Positions 36,869-47,900 of a DNA stretch of 64,000 nucleotides are shown piece after piece. Below the pieces are notes generated by a model. That model had not been told where the DNA came from, ran no database searches, and saw only the letters and a program-made list of their open reading frames with translations. The DNA is taken from the NCBI RefSeq assembly GCF_019455385.1, contig NZ_JACOFR010000023.1:1-64000 (forward strand), written 5' to 3'. Each line of letters opens with the position of its first letter. The first letter of the stretch is position 1. The translations under genes were made by a program, and so were the position numbers. This DNA comes from Bradyrhizobium sp. BR 10289 (lineage in GTDB: Bacteria > Pseudomonadota > Alphaproteobacteria > Rhizobiales > Xanthobacteraceae).

Positions 36869-38908
36869 TCACGCCGCCCGGATATTCCCCATGAAGCGGT
36901 CGAGCTCGGCGCGGAGGCGGGCGCTTTCGGACGACAGCGTCTTGGCCGAGTTCAGCACCTCTTCCGAGGCCGAGCCGGTTTCGGCCGCGCCGCGGTTGAC
37001 CTGGCCAATATCGGTGGCTGCGGTCTGGGTGCCCTGGGCGACGGTCTGGACGCTGCGCGCGATTTCCTGCGTCGCGGCGCCCTGCTGCTCGACGGCGCTG
37101 GCGATCGAGGTCGAGATCGACGAGATCTGACCGATGGTGGCGCCGATCTCCTTGATCGCGGCAACCGATTCGGCGGTGGCGCCCTGCATGCCCGCAATGT
37201 GCGAGGAGATCTCGTCGGTCGCCTTGGCGGTCTGGCTCGCCAGCGACTTCACTTCACTCGCGACCACCGCAAAGCCGCGGCCCGCTTCACCGGCGCGTGC
37301 CGCCTCGATGGTGGCGTTCAGCGCCAGCAAATTGGTCTGCTCGGCGATCGCCGTGATCAGCTTGACGACCTCGCCGATCTGCTGGGCGGCGTGGGAGAGC
37401 TTTCCAATGCGGCCGTCGGTTTCCTTGGCCTGCACCACGGCGGCTTCGGCAATGCGGTTGGAATCGCGGACCTGGCGGCCGATCTCCTCGACTGAGGCCG
37501 AAAGCTCCTCGGTGGCGGTTGCGACCGACTGCATGTTGCTGGAGGCCTGCTCGGAGACGCCGGCAACCTGGCTCGACAGCGTCTGTGTGGTCTCGGCCGT
37601 GCGCGTCAGCGTCGACGCGGCCGATTCGAGCTGCACGGCGGACGCCGACACGTTCGACACGATGGCGCCGACAGCGCTTTCGAAATCGTCGGCAAAGCGG
37701 ATCAGCTCGGAGCGGCGGCTTGCGGCCTGCTCCTTGTTCTGGGCTTCGCTGGCAGCCGCATCGCGCTCGGCCTTGGCCACCGCCTGAACCTTGAACTCTT
37801 CCACCGCGCCGGCCATCTCGCCGATCTCGTCCTTGCGGCCGAGGCCGGGCAGCACGACGTCGAAATTGCCCGAGGCGAGCTCACGCATCGCCTTGCACAT
37901 CGCGATCATCGGGCGCGAGATGCCGGTGCCGAGCAGGAAGGCGAGGATCGCACCCAGCAACGTGCCGCCGACGGCGAGCATCAGGACCAGCTGTTCGGTC
38001 TGACCGATGGTCGCTTCGGATTCGGAATCCAGACGCTGCTGTTCGGCGACGAGGTCAGCCTTCATGGCGGTGGCGCCTTGCAGGATCGCGCCGGCCGAGC
38101 CGCTCATTTCGGTGACGAGTTCGTCCACCATCTTGGCGTTGGCGATCAGCTTCTCCAGCGCTTCGCGATAGGCGACGAGAATGGTCTTGGCGTCCTTCAG
38201 GCCGGCGACGATCTTGTCGTCCATGGAATAGACCGCGCCGAGCGAGTTCTCGACGAATTTCAGCCGCGCCAGCGCACTGCTGGCGATGGCTTGGTCGGAG
38301 GTCAGCACGAAATTGGTCGCAGCCGCGTTCGCGGTCTGGAACTGGGCATTGACCTGCTTGGTGCCGAACTCGATCGCCTGCGCCTCGGAATCGGAGGCGT
38401 TGTTGCCGATATCGTCGAGCTTGTACTTCAGGAGGTTGGCCTGGCGCGTCAGCTGGTTCTGCACCAGCAGCGCACTGTCGCGCTTGGCCTGCAGGACTTT
38501 TGCGAAAGTCGCGGAGAAATTGGAAAACTCCTTGGCGAGCTTGGAGAGGCTCTCCTGCCGCGCCGGCTTCTTGGCGCTGTTGACGGCCTGGTCGATCGCG
38601 TTCTTGAGGCTGGCTTGGGTATCCAGCGCCGCCTTGGCATCGTCCTCCTTGCCGGTCACGACGAAATATTTGACGGCCGAGCGGTAGGCCAGCAGCTCGC
38701 GGTCGATGTTGCGGGCGAGATCGGCCTCGGTGACGCTGCTGCGATAGGCCCCCACCCCGGACGAGACCCGCTCGAAGCCGAAATAGGAGAAAGCCATGCT
38801 ACCGGCGGAGATCACCAGCACGGCGGCAAAGCCGAGAATGATTTTTGCGCGGAACCTGAGGGTCGGAAGAAATGCACGCTTCGACGGCGACGCGACACGC
38901 CCTGACAT
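36869..38908 (-). CDS. Methyl-accepting chemotaxis protein (copy B)
   Basis: The product is 679 residues with the same architecture as copy A: N-terminal membrane helix, helical periplasmic sensor, second helix, HAMP and signalling domain. From the HAMP region to the C-terminus the protein equals copy A, and the DNA is identical over about 910 bases. The sensor part is a diverged paralogue (GFAAVLVISAGSMAFSYFGF at the first helix), so the two probably detect different ligands but feed the same pathway. ATG 38908 follows GGGGG. Confidence 0.9.
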   Translation of the reverse strand: MSGRVASPSKRAFLPTLRFRAKIILGFAAVLVISAGSMAFSYFGFERVSSGVGAYRSSVTEADLARNIDRELLAYRSAVKYFVVTGKEDDAKAALDTQASLKNAIDQAVNSAKKPARQESLSKLAKEFSNFSATFAKVLQAKRDSALLVQNQLTRQANLLKYKLDDIGNNASDSEAQAIEFGTKQVNAQFQTANAAATNFVLTSDQAIASSALARLKFVENSLGAVYSMDDKIVAGLKDAKTILVAYREALEKLIANAKMVDELVTEMSGSAGAILQGATAMKADLVAEQQRLDSESEATIGQTEQLVLMLAVGGTLLGAILAFLLGTGISRPMIAMCKAMRELASGNFDVVLPGLGRKDEIGEMAGAVEEFKVQAVAKAERDAAASEAQNKEQAASRRSELIRFADDFESAVGAIVSNVSASAVQLESAASTLTRTAETTQTLSSQVAGVSEQASSNMQSVATATEELSASVEEIGRQVRDSNRIAEAAVVQAKETDGRIGKLSHAAQQIGEVVKLITAIAEQTNLLALNATIEAARAGEAGRGFAVVASEVKSLASQTAKATDEISSHIAGMQGATAESVAAIKEIGATIGQISSISTSIASAVEQQGAATQEIARSVQTVAQGTQTAATDIGQVNRGAAETGSASEEVLNSAKTLSSESARLRAELDRFMGNIRAA

Positions 38909-39193
38909 TCCCAACCCCCAGCTTATGTTCTTGCAACGATGAGCGGCCCGGACGCAGCCCTTTCCGAACCCGTGCGGAAAATTAAGGCAGAAACGTCAAG
39001 GGGTGGTAAATCCATCCGGTCTGCCCCCCCGGGTGGGAGGGGAGTTTCCGCCCCCGGAGGGGTTCTTCCGGCCTCGCCGGGCCGGGCGGCCCGTGTTGCG
39101 GCTAACCGGAAAGCGCCTTACTCTCGGGATACTTGTCGGGCACTTATCAGGCACTTGGCATCAGACCAGGCTGGTCCTCGAGGGAGAAACGGA

Positions 39194-40360
39194 GTGGGGC
39201 AAACCGATTTTCGGTTTGGCGGTGCGTCTGGCGTTGCCGTAGCCAAATCGAAGGCTGGGAGCGTCGATGAGGCCGTGGCCGACCTCGCCGCCCAGCTCCC
39301 GTCCGACGAGCTGGCGCTGATTCTGGTCTTCCTCTCGCCGAGCTACGACCCCCATCAGTTCATCGCCGAGATCACCCGGCAGTTCGCGGAGACTCAGGTC
39401 TGCGGTTGCACGACCGCCGGCGAGCTTGCCCCCGACGGCTGGGACGAGAACAGCGTCGTGGCGCTGGCGTTCAGCCGGGCCGACTTCTCGGCTGCGGTGC
39501 GGCCCATTTTCAACCTCGACAGCTTCGGCGTCGAGGACGGCCGCAGGATCGGCGGCGAGCTCCGGCACGAGCTGCTGCGGATCACCCCGCAAGTCGATCG
39601 CGGCAATCCCTTCGGCCTGGTTCTGATCGACGGCCTGTGCCGGCGCGAAGAGGCGGTGATGTCCGCGATCTATGCCTCGCTCGACGACATTCCGGTCGTC
39701 GGCGGATCCGCGGGCGACGGGATGCGCTTCGAGAAGACCTTTGTGTTCTTTGGCGGCAAGGCACACACCAATGCCGCCCTCCTGATCCTGTTGAACACCT
39801 CGCTGCCGTTCCGGGTTTTCAAGTGCGACAATTTCGAACCTACCCCGCAGAAGATGGTGGTCACCGAAGCCGACATCGAAAATCGAACGGTCCGGGAGCT
39901 GAACGCGGAGCCTGCGGCCGAGGAATATTCGCGCATGGTCGGGATCCTCGACGCCAAGCTCGATCCGTTCTCCTTCGCGTCCCACCCCGTGCTGGTGCGC
40001 GTCGGCGGCGCCTATTACGCGCGGTCGATACAGCGCGTCGAATCGGACGGCTCCCTGCATTTCTTTTGCGCCATCGACGAGGGCATGGTGCTGACGGCCG
40101 CGACGTCGCGCGGCCTGGTCGGCTCGACGCGCGACACCTTCGCCGAAATCCACGACCAGATCGGAGAGGTCTCGCTTTATATCGGCTTCGAGTGCCTGCT
40201 GCGCCGGCTCGACGCCGAGCAGCACCAGCTCACCCGCGACATGTCCGAACTGTACCGGGAGAACCGGGTCGTCGGCTTTCACACCTATGGCGAACAGTTC
40301 GGCTCCATGCATGTGAACCAGACCTTCACCGGCGTCGCGATCGGAAGGCGCTCGTCGTGA
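39194..40360 (+). CDS. FIST-domain sensor protein
   Basis: The product is 388 residues from a GTG start with AGGGAG upstream; the longer frame to 38939 adds an unlikely low-complexity leader. FIST_N covers the first ~200 residues (LILVFLSPSYDP, CGCTTAGELAPDG, GLVLIDGLCRREE, VVGGSAGDGM) and FIST_C follows (VGFHTYGEQFG...NQTFTGVAIG). FIST domains are thought to bind small molecules, often amino acids. It overlaps the histidine kinase gene by GTGA, so it probably provides the signal for that kinase. Confidence 0.85.
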   Translation: MGQTDFRFGGASGVAVAKSKAGSVDEAVADLAAQLPSDELALILVFLSPSYDPHQFIAEITRQFAETQVCGCTTAGELAPDGWDENSVVALAFSRADFSAAVRPIFNLDSFGVEDGRRIGGELRHELLRITPQVDRGNPFGLVLIDGLCRREEAVMSAIYASLDDIPVVGGSAGDGMRFEKTFVFFGGKAHTNAALLILLNTSLPFRVFKCDNFEPTPQKMVVTEADIENRTVRELNAEPAAEEYSRMVGILDAKLDPFSFASHPVLVRVGGAYYARSIQRVESDGSLHFFCAIDEGMVLTAATSRGLVGSTRDTFAEIHDQIGEVSLYIGFECLLRRLDAEQHQLTRDMSELYRENRVVGFHTYGEQFGSMHVNQTFTGVAIGRRSS

Positions 40361-41715
40361 CGGAGATGTGGCAGGGCCCCGATGCGGTCGACCAGCTGCG
40401 GCGCGAGGCGGCGAAGCTGAAGAAGATCAATGCCGCGCTGATGTCGCGCGTCGAGCGCTCGATGGACCAGCAGCTCAACGCGTTCTCGCTGTTCGAAACC
40501 GCCATCGCGCTCGATCACAAGGTTCGCGACCGGACGCACCAATTGCGCGAGGCGCTGCATTCGGTCGAGCGCGCCAATGAGGGTCTCTACCGCGCCAAGC
40601 AGCAGGCCGAAGCCGCAAGCTCGCTGAAATCCTCGGTGCTGATCTCGGTCACCCACGATCTGCTGCAGCCGCTCAACGCGGCGCGCCTGACGCTGTCGGC
40701 GCTGACCGAGATGATGGAATCGCAGGAGGCGGGCCTGCTGATCGACCAGGCCGACCGTTCGCTGCTGATGCTGGAGGATCTGCTGCGATCGCTGCTGGAG
40801 ATCGCAAAGCTCGACGCCGGCGCGCTCAAGCCCGACATCCGCGCGATTGCGCTGGCGCCCTTGTTCGAGCAGCTCCGCAACGAATTCGAGCCCGTCGCGG
40901 CCCGGCAGGGGCTCTCCTTACGCATCCGCACATCACCGCTCGCGGTGCGGTCGGATGCGATGATGCTGCGGCGGATCCTGCAGAACCTGCTTGCCAATGC
41001 CATCCGCTATACGAGCAGCGGCGGCGTCGTCATGGGATGCCGGCTGAGGGGCGGCCAGATCTGCATCCAGGTCTCCGACACCGGCCCCGGCATCGCGCAG
41101 GCGCAGCAGGAGGCCATCTTCCGCGAATTCCAGCGCGGCGAGGCAACCGCGACCGACCAGGCCGGCTTCGGGCTCGGCCTCTCCATCGTCCGCCGTTTCG
41201 CGACCGTGCTCGGGCACGAGGTGCGGCTGTCGTCGCAGGTCCGCAAAGGATCCACCTTCACGATCGAACTGGAGCCGGCCGACATCGCGGAGGTCGGCGA
41301 CGAGGTGCGGGAGATCAAGCTCGCCGAGCGGCACTATAGCGGTCTCGAAGGCGCCAAGATCCTGCTGATCGAGAACGACCCCAACGGCTCGGAGGCGATG
41401 GCCGCGCTGCTGGAGGGATGGGGCTGCGACGTCGCGACCACGCGCTCGGCCGCGGACGCGCTCGTGCGCCTCAGCGAGCTCGGCGGCGCCCCCGATGCTG
41501 TCATCGCCGATCTCCACCTCGATCACGGCGAGAGCGGCTTGTCGGCCATCGCCGACGTCCGCCGGCAGCTGCAGCTCGACACGCCGGCCATGATCATCAC
41601 CGCCGACTATTCCCAAAAGGCTGCGAAGGAAGCGAGCCTGCACGGCCTCGAAGTGCTGAAGAAGCCGATCAAGCCCGCCGAGATGCGGGCGCTGCTGTCG
41701 TTCCTGCTGAGCTAG
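40357..41715 (+). CDS. Hybrid histidine kinase with C-terminal receiver
   Basis: The product is 452 residues. A coiled coil (~5-90) leads to the H-box VTHDLLQPLN with H100, an N-box NLLANAIRY, DTGPGIA, and GFGLGLSIV. A receiver domain follows with the phospho-acceptor D385 in VIADLHLD and the lysine in LKKPIK. There is no membrane helix, so it is cytosolic; the FIST protein encoded just upstream is its likely input. The design recalls the NahK/ErcS' kinases that control PQQ alcohol dehydrogenase expression. Its likely LuxR-type partners now lie more than 6 kb away, beyond the large inserted gene. Confidence 0.88.
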   Translation: MTEMWQGPDAVDQLRREAAKLKKINAALMSRVERSMDQQLNAFSLFETAIALDHKVRDRTHQLREALHSVERANEGLYRAKQQAEAASSLKSSVLISVTHDLLQPLNAARLTLSALTEMMESQEAGLLIDQADRSLLMLEDLLRSLLEIAKLDAGALKPDIRAIALAPLFEQLRNEFEPVAARQGLSLRIRTSPLAVRSDAMMLRRILQNLLANAIRYTSSGGVVMGCRLRGGQICIQVSDTGPGIAQAQQEAIFREFQRGEATATDQAGFGLGLSIVRRFATVLGHEVRLSSQVRKGSTFTIELEPADIAEVGDEVREIKLAERHYSGLEGAKILLIENDPNGSEAMAALLEGWGCDVATTRSAADALVRLSELGGAPDAVIADLHLDHGESGLSAIADVRRQLQLDTPAMIITADYSQKAAKEASLHGLEVLKKPIKPAEMRALLSFLLS

Positions 41716-41976
41716 CCGCGGACCGGCCTCAAACAAAATGGCGAAACAACCCCATGCACAGTACCGGTAATATATTACATCTCACCAAGCTAATGATTTG
41801 AATCCGAAACTAGCTATCGTGCGAACTCGACCTAGAATGGAAGACAGCAAACGATCACGTCACTGCTTGTCGAGCTGCGCGCGCTCGCGCCTGGTCGAAA
41901 CTAGGCCTTATCTCGCCCGCCTGCGTGGGGATTGGGAACCCTTCTTCGGAGGGCGCGATTGCGAAAGCTTCGACAG
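41716..41976. other. AT-rich junction at the left edge of the inserted gene
   Basis: There is no gene. It contains the palindrome GTAATATATTAC (41767-41778) and the decamer CATCTCACCA (41778-41787). The decamer recurs at 48010-48019 on the other side of the large gene. Base composition becomes more AT-rich here than in the histidine kinase gene. Confidence 0.4.
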
Positions 41977-44900
41977 TCATTCCGCAATGGAGAGCATACG
42001 ATGGTGCGCGCTGGAAGCCACTATCGAAGTACGCTCCTCCGACAGCCGCCAAGCGGAGATGCGCAGCATGTCTCCGGCTATGCGTTTAATTCGGTCCACG
42101 AATTGTGGCCGGACCAGTAATGCGGAGCCATGGCCGCGAATGGCGTCATCAACATCGTCGACGCGAAAGCCACCTTCGCGCCACCAGACAGTTCGAGAAG
42201 CGACTTCGCCGGATGAATCCCGATAAATAAAGGGTTCGGTCCTCCGAGATTCAAGTCCTATTGATTTTGCTGCGCGCGGGCAGAGAGTCAGCCCCCAACG
42301 CGGCACGGACCCGGCAATGCCCTCGTCGATCCTGACAACGCCACCGGGCGCGGCACCCTTGTAGAGAGGATAGAGCGAGCCTAGGACTTCCACCCGCGGG
42401 ATCTGCCCCCACGCTTGTTGCAAGTTCTCACATGGCCTGCCTCCATGCGACGGCACCGTGAGCCGCTCCGCTCCCAACCTGTCTGCAAATCGACGTCGCT
42501 CGAAGCGAGAAATCGAGGCTAGGCAGAGCCATCCGCGCATGTGGTCGCGCAAAGTATCCTGATCATTCGCTTGTTTTGCCCACTCTCCCGTGGGAGCCGA
42601 ACTTGTGAAAAAGCCAGGGATAGCCAATCTATGGAAGCCCGGCTCGCGGCTTTCTGGAATCACTGTGTCAGTAGAAAAGTTAAACGCCCCGGTCTCATGC
42701 AAAAAATACAACGACTTGGCGAGGTCGAGCTGCCCGGCCAAGGCTATTTCTCCCGCAGCCTGTCGTACAGCCAAAAGCGCTGCCATTGCCATCGGTCGAT
42801 GGTACTTCAAGCGCAAATCGAGACGTGAATAACGCTGCTTAAGTTTCTTCGATATCTCGGGTCCGAACGCTGCTCTTCCACCCATTTGGGCCATTAGAAT
42901 AGCCGCACGTCGGCGAAGTACGTTTTGGGGGAACGGGCAGCTGTCGGAGAGAAGTTCGAGCGGAAATTTGAGGCCCCAAGTCCAGCTATAAGGGTCATCC
43001 GTCCAAAGGCCTTCCTCGAACGGAGAAAAGCCTATGGGCTGCTCGTAATCATCCGCGCCATCATCTGGAGGAAGCTCAATCGAATAAAAGCTCGGCAACT
43101 TCCGCTGCATCCGCTCCACCTGGACTTGCCAATAGCCCGCTAGAGCTGCCACAGAACGCTGGACTGCCAGGTCACGACTGGTAGACCATTCCTGAAGTTG
43201 CGGTGCGATTGCATCGCGAACGCCCTGCACGTCTCGACACTCCCAAGCTATGCGCGTCGCCTGGAGTTCACCTTCTCCTCCCTTGCACCACAAATCGCAT
43301 ACTACCTTCGCCGTGATCGGAGCCCCGGCTTCTAGCGATGCGAGGTCGCGCAGTCCGACACGTGCCTGACATTCCAAAATTCCGATCTTGAGTTCGAGCG
43401 CGCGCTTGAAAAGATCTCCAAGGAGTGTCGCCGTGCCTTCGCCATCTGCAGCGTACTGAATATCGTGACCCAACTTGTATTCACGAAATTCTCGCAGTAG
43501 CTTCGCTAAGACTTCCCATAGCTCCGCGTCTGAGACTCTTGGAATAGTTAGGTCGAGGACATCGAGTAGGTCAGGCAATAGCGACGCCAACCATTCCCTT
43601 CCCTGGCTCAGATCAAGACAAAGCTCTTCGAAATTTTCCTTACGCGCGGCGTCACCACGGAGCGCAACCTCGACGCCTCGAAGCCTCGCTTTGGCTCCAC
43701 TTTGCCAACTTCCCCAAGAGCCCTCCGTCGCCATCTTACCTTTAGCAGGCTCTATCAACTTCGCGGCCGCATCTGGCCTTCCATGTTTCACAGCTGCCGT
43801 AGCTGCATGGACCAGAATCCTCTCATCCTCGCGCAAAATAGGATGCTGCACTAACAACGGTTCGATTTCTTTGAACGACCTTCCCTCCGCTGCACGTTCA
43901 AAGGCTGAGCTGATGTCCCAGCTTGAGTAAGCGGTTCCATCCTTCAATTTCTCGTCCAACTCTTCGAGCGATCGCACGTTATGAAGCTTGTCATCATTCG
44001 TCGACCCGTGCTTCACGACTTCCGGATCATCTTGCCAGCGAACTGCCGTGCTCGTTTCGATCGATCGTCCACGCGCCGTCGCCTTTTTCGCGATGTTCTC
44101 CATGATCGTCGAGCGACAACTCAGATGACCATCGATCGCCGCCGCGCTCAAACCTACCGTAACAATAAAATCGACTTGCTCATCCGGCGCCATCTCGACA
44201 AGATCGGCCAGCATTTCCTGGCCGCTTTCAGATGCAAATGGCAGTGCCAATCGCGCAAAAGTCACAGCCGCACATGCGGCAAGCCGTGTATCGCGATCAA
44301 CGGCGCCGCGGGCAATGCTTTCGACGATCTTCGACCAAGACGTCAACCCGGCATTCTCCATTTCATCAACCGTTGCGCTAGCCAAGGACACGCCACCGAC
44401 GGCTGCCCACTTGACGATGGAGTTGGCGATGCGTCCAGCCGCGCCGTCTCCCTCCGTCTCGGACATTCCAGCGACTAGTCGCGCCATCACGGCGACCCGA
44501 TTGGGAATCTCCGCCTTGTCCTCGCGACATGCCCTTTCGAAAGCGTCACGCCACAATACGTACTGCGGATCTTTCTTAGCTGGCAGCGAATAACCAAGAC
44601 CCTGCTCGTGAATGCTGGCCAAGAGCCTCTTGGCTCGCTCGGGTTCACCGAGCCGCACAAAGCCTATTGCTTCTTCTGCGACCGCAGCGAAATATTCAGC
44701 CGGTGTTCTCTCGCCGCCGACGGACCCTTTCCAGGTGATTCTGGACAAGGCGGCACTGCGGTCTTTCTGACACTTGTAAGTGGCTATCGCAAAGGCGCGG
44801 CGAAATGCGGGCAAATGGAGATTGTCTTTTTCGGAACTCAAAACTCCATCTATATAGTCAGCAATCTGATTCAGTGTCTCGTTACCAAAATGCCAAGCTG

Positions 44901-47900
44901 TCTCGACAATAGCATTAGCCGCCGCCCGTAATCCGCCGTTGATACGCCATCGCGCGTGATCGAATTCGGTGCCAGACGACTGCGCCTTTCCCAGGAACGT
45001 TACAAATGTCTTGATCTCCGCAACGGCGTCGCCGGCCTTGCTCCTACTCCGCGCGTAATCTTGCCCGTTGTACCAACCTAGCCGCTGTAGCCGCGATTGG
45101 AGACTTTTGACAAGGTCTGAGTCCACCACGTTCACGAGCTTCGTGGCAATCCCGAGAGCAGAGGCAACGGTTGCATATCGAAAAACCTGTCGGCAGTCGT
45201 AGCCGAAATCGTCTCTGCCAGAATAATCCCCCTTGAGTTCCGGCAGCCCAGCAGGATCAAAAAACGCCGCTGCAAGGGCTAGCCATTGCCGCCTAAGACA
45301 AATCGCGGCTGCGCCGAGACGCGCGTCAGACGGCAGCCGCTCTTTTTGGTTCAGCAATTCGGTGAAGCGACGTTTCGCTACATCTTCGACATCGTCTGCG
45401 TCCGCAGATCGAGCGGCAACAAATCGCAAAAGGGCCTGATACTCTGCTGAAACTCGGTAAAGCTCGCGAATTGGCTCAGCCTCAAGGGATGAATCCCTTT
45501 CGAGAACCCGACGGGCGACTATAAATAGGAGCCGAGCCCGTAAACTTGCGATATCGAATTCATCATGTAGGGTGTGGGGGCGCTGGCGTAGCCGGTCGAT
45601 GGACGTAAGAATTTCCGATGGTGAGCGGAATAGCGCTACGCGTTCGGCCCATTCTGAAAGCGCGTGGTTATCGGAGTATTGATCTATCGATTCCGAGCCG
45701 AGTAGTTTGGTGAGAGGTTCATGATTCTCAAACATGCGCCGCGCATCGTCGGGACGGTCTTTATCAAGCAACGCCTCAACGACGTCGTAGGCCTTCCCAA
45801 TCGACAGATGAGCACCATCCGCCTCGACAAGACCTATTGCGCGATCGAGGTCATCAACGGCGAGGTATGCGTCGATCAACCGGTCAACACCGAGCGCGTC
45901 AGCCCGCATTTCGAGTTCATGTCGGGCTAATATCAATTCGACGAGCCGTTTTGGAGATTTCGTAAAAGCCACCGCCACGAACGCGAGCCGAATATCGTCA
46001 GAAATCGCGCGAGGGGCGCGACCTTCGATGAACTGCTGGCGGAAGCGAACAGGCTCGCAGAGCGCGACCACCGCCTGATGATCTTCCGCGCGCGCCGCAT
46101 AGCGCAACTCCATCCAGCGTTGTTCATCGCTCGCTGTTGCCGCCCGCGCCATCGCTGCGAGTTTCTTATAGCGTTCCTTTCTTACTGCGGGAGCGGGCCT
46201 ATCATGTCGCTGCGAGGTCGCCTCGCGGAGGAATAATCGAAAGCTGTTGTGGAAGATTCTCCATTCGTCATTAGGAGTGCGAAGCAACAGGTGTTTGGCT
46301 GCATCCCACGCTTTATCAACCGAGCGAGAGTCGACAAGCCCATCCAACGAGGCTACACGGATTTTACCCTCGACAAGCGCCAGAAGCGCTAACACTTCAC
46401 GAGAAGGCTCGTTTCCTTCAAGATCACGCCACGCCTTCCGATAAAAATTTTCGACGTCTCCACCGTACTCGGGCCCACTTTTGAGCCAATTGCTGCGCTC
46501 GTCTTCCGTGAGCGCGTTTCGTGCTCCCTCGATCAAGTATCGCGCTGACAACGGATGACCGAGTGATCGCTCAAAAATGAGCTCGGCATCCGAGTCCTCG
46601 CTTAGTCCGGATACTTTGACGAGGCGGAAGACTGCTTCACGGCTTAGCGCTTCAACCGAGATCAACCGTTCCGGTCTAGACGCTTGGCTATTGACCTCAG
46701 GCGGCATCCCCTCAAGATCGAGCTTCTGCGTGCCGAGAACAAACAGAACGCCCGCCGGCAGACTGATGGGGAGAGGCAGCTCGTTCAACAAAGACCGTTC
46801 TGGTCGCTCTTCTCGGGGAACGTGATCGAGACCATCGACTACGATAACTGTACGCAGTCCTTCCTTCTTGAAACGAGCGTTAGCTTCCAAGAGAAGTTTG
46901 GCGAGCTGCAAACGAAGCTCGTCAAGCGTTGTGCCGGTCACTAGAGTATGGCCAATCCCGGTTCGCTTTAACTGAGCTACAAGGTCATGCAGGAAATCAA
47001 AGGCTTCCGCGCGGCCGAGCTGATGGCCCTCATTTGGCATGAACGCGAGGTAGCGAATGACCACGGCCTGTGGCGTCGGCAGCAGACCGGTTTGTAGCAA
47101 CGTTGACTTGCCGCAACCCGGCGGTCCGACTAGGGACAAATATCCACAGTCAGTAGCTGCGAGCGCCAACTGGAGCTTGTCCTGAGTCTTGCGGTTGGCC
47201 TGTACCAAGGTGTCCGTTGGAAATGTGTGGCCATGGTGCGGACTAAAGGGGTCGCTCCAATTTAGGCGACGTAACAATTCTTCAAGAGACCAACGATCCT
47301 TCTCTCCCTCTTCAGCGATCAAACGCGGAAGCAAGGCCGAAATATCTGCTATTCGCCGTCTATCTAATGGTGTCTGCCCCCACGCATCGGTCCTGCGGCC
47401 TTGGCCGGAATCCAGAAATCGAACGCTTGACAGAAAATCAATGAATCTCGCCGGTTCTAATCCACTTGCACCTATTAGTTCAGAGATAAATTGGCCATAT
47501 TCCGAACTAAGCCACTCTTCCAGAGACCGGGAAGAACGATTTGCCTCCAAAGTCCGCAAAAAGGCGGAGGAGGATGGCCCAGCGCTCGACTTGTCTATGC
47601 TATCGTCGTCGGCAGGAACATCATCGCAGATATATTGGACTTCAATCGACAAGTTCTCCTTGTCCTTGAGTTTCTTCCAGACGGCCACCAATGACGCGAG
47701 GAGGGCGTTGCTTCCCAGCATCAAAGTTCGCACGTTGAATTTTTTCGGCCTTGAACTCGTTTTTACTTGATGTGCAATGACGCGCTCACTGAGCCCCAGC
47801 ACGAGATCGTCGAAGTTCCCAGCCGACCGATCAGCCAACCCAACCCACTGCAGCGTGCCGCTTGCGATTGCTTTGTGGATTGCGTACGCCGCAAAGTCAT

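Noticed and set aside
39406..40356. Long N-terminal extension of the histidine kinase frame
   Set aside because: It lies out of frame within the FIST gene and is Arg/Ala-rich. The GTG at 40357 overlapping the FIST stop is a better start.
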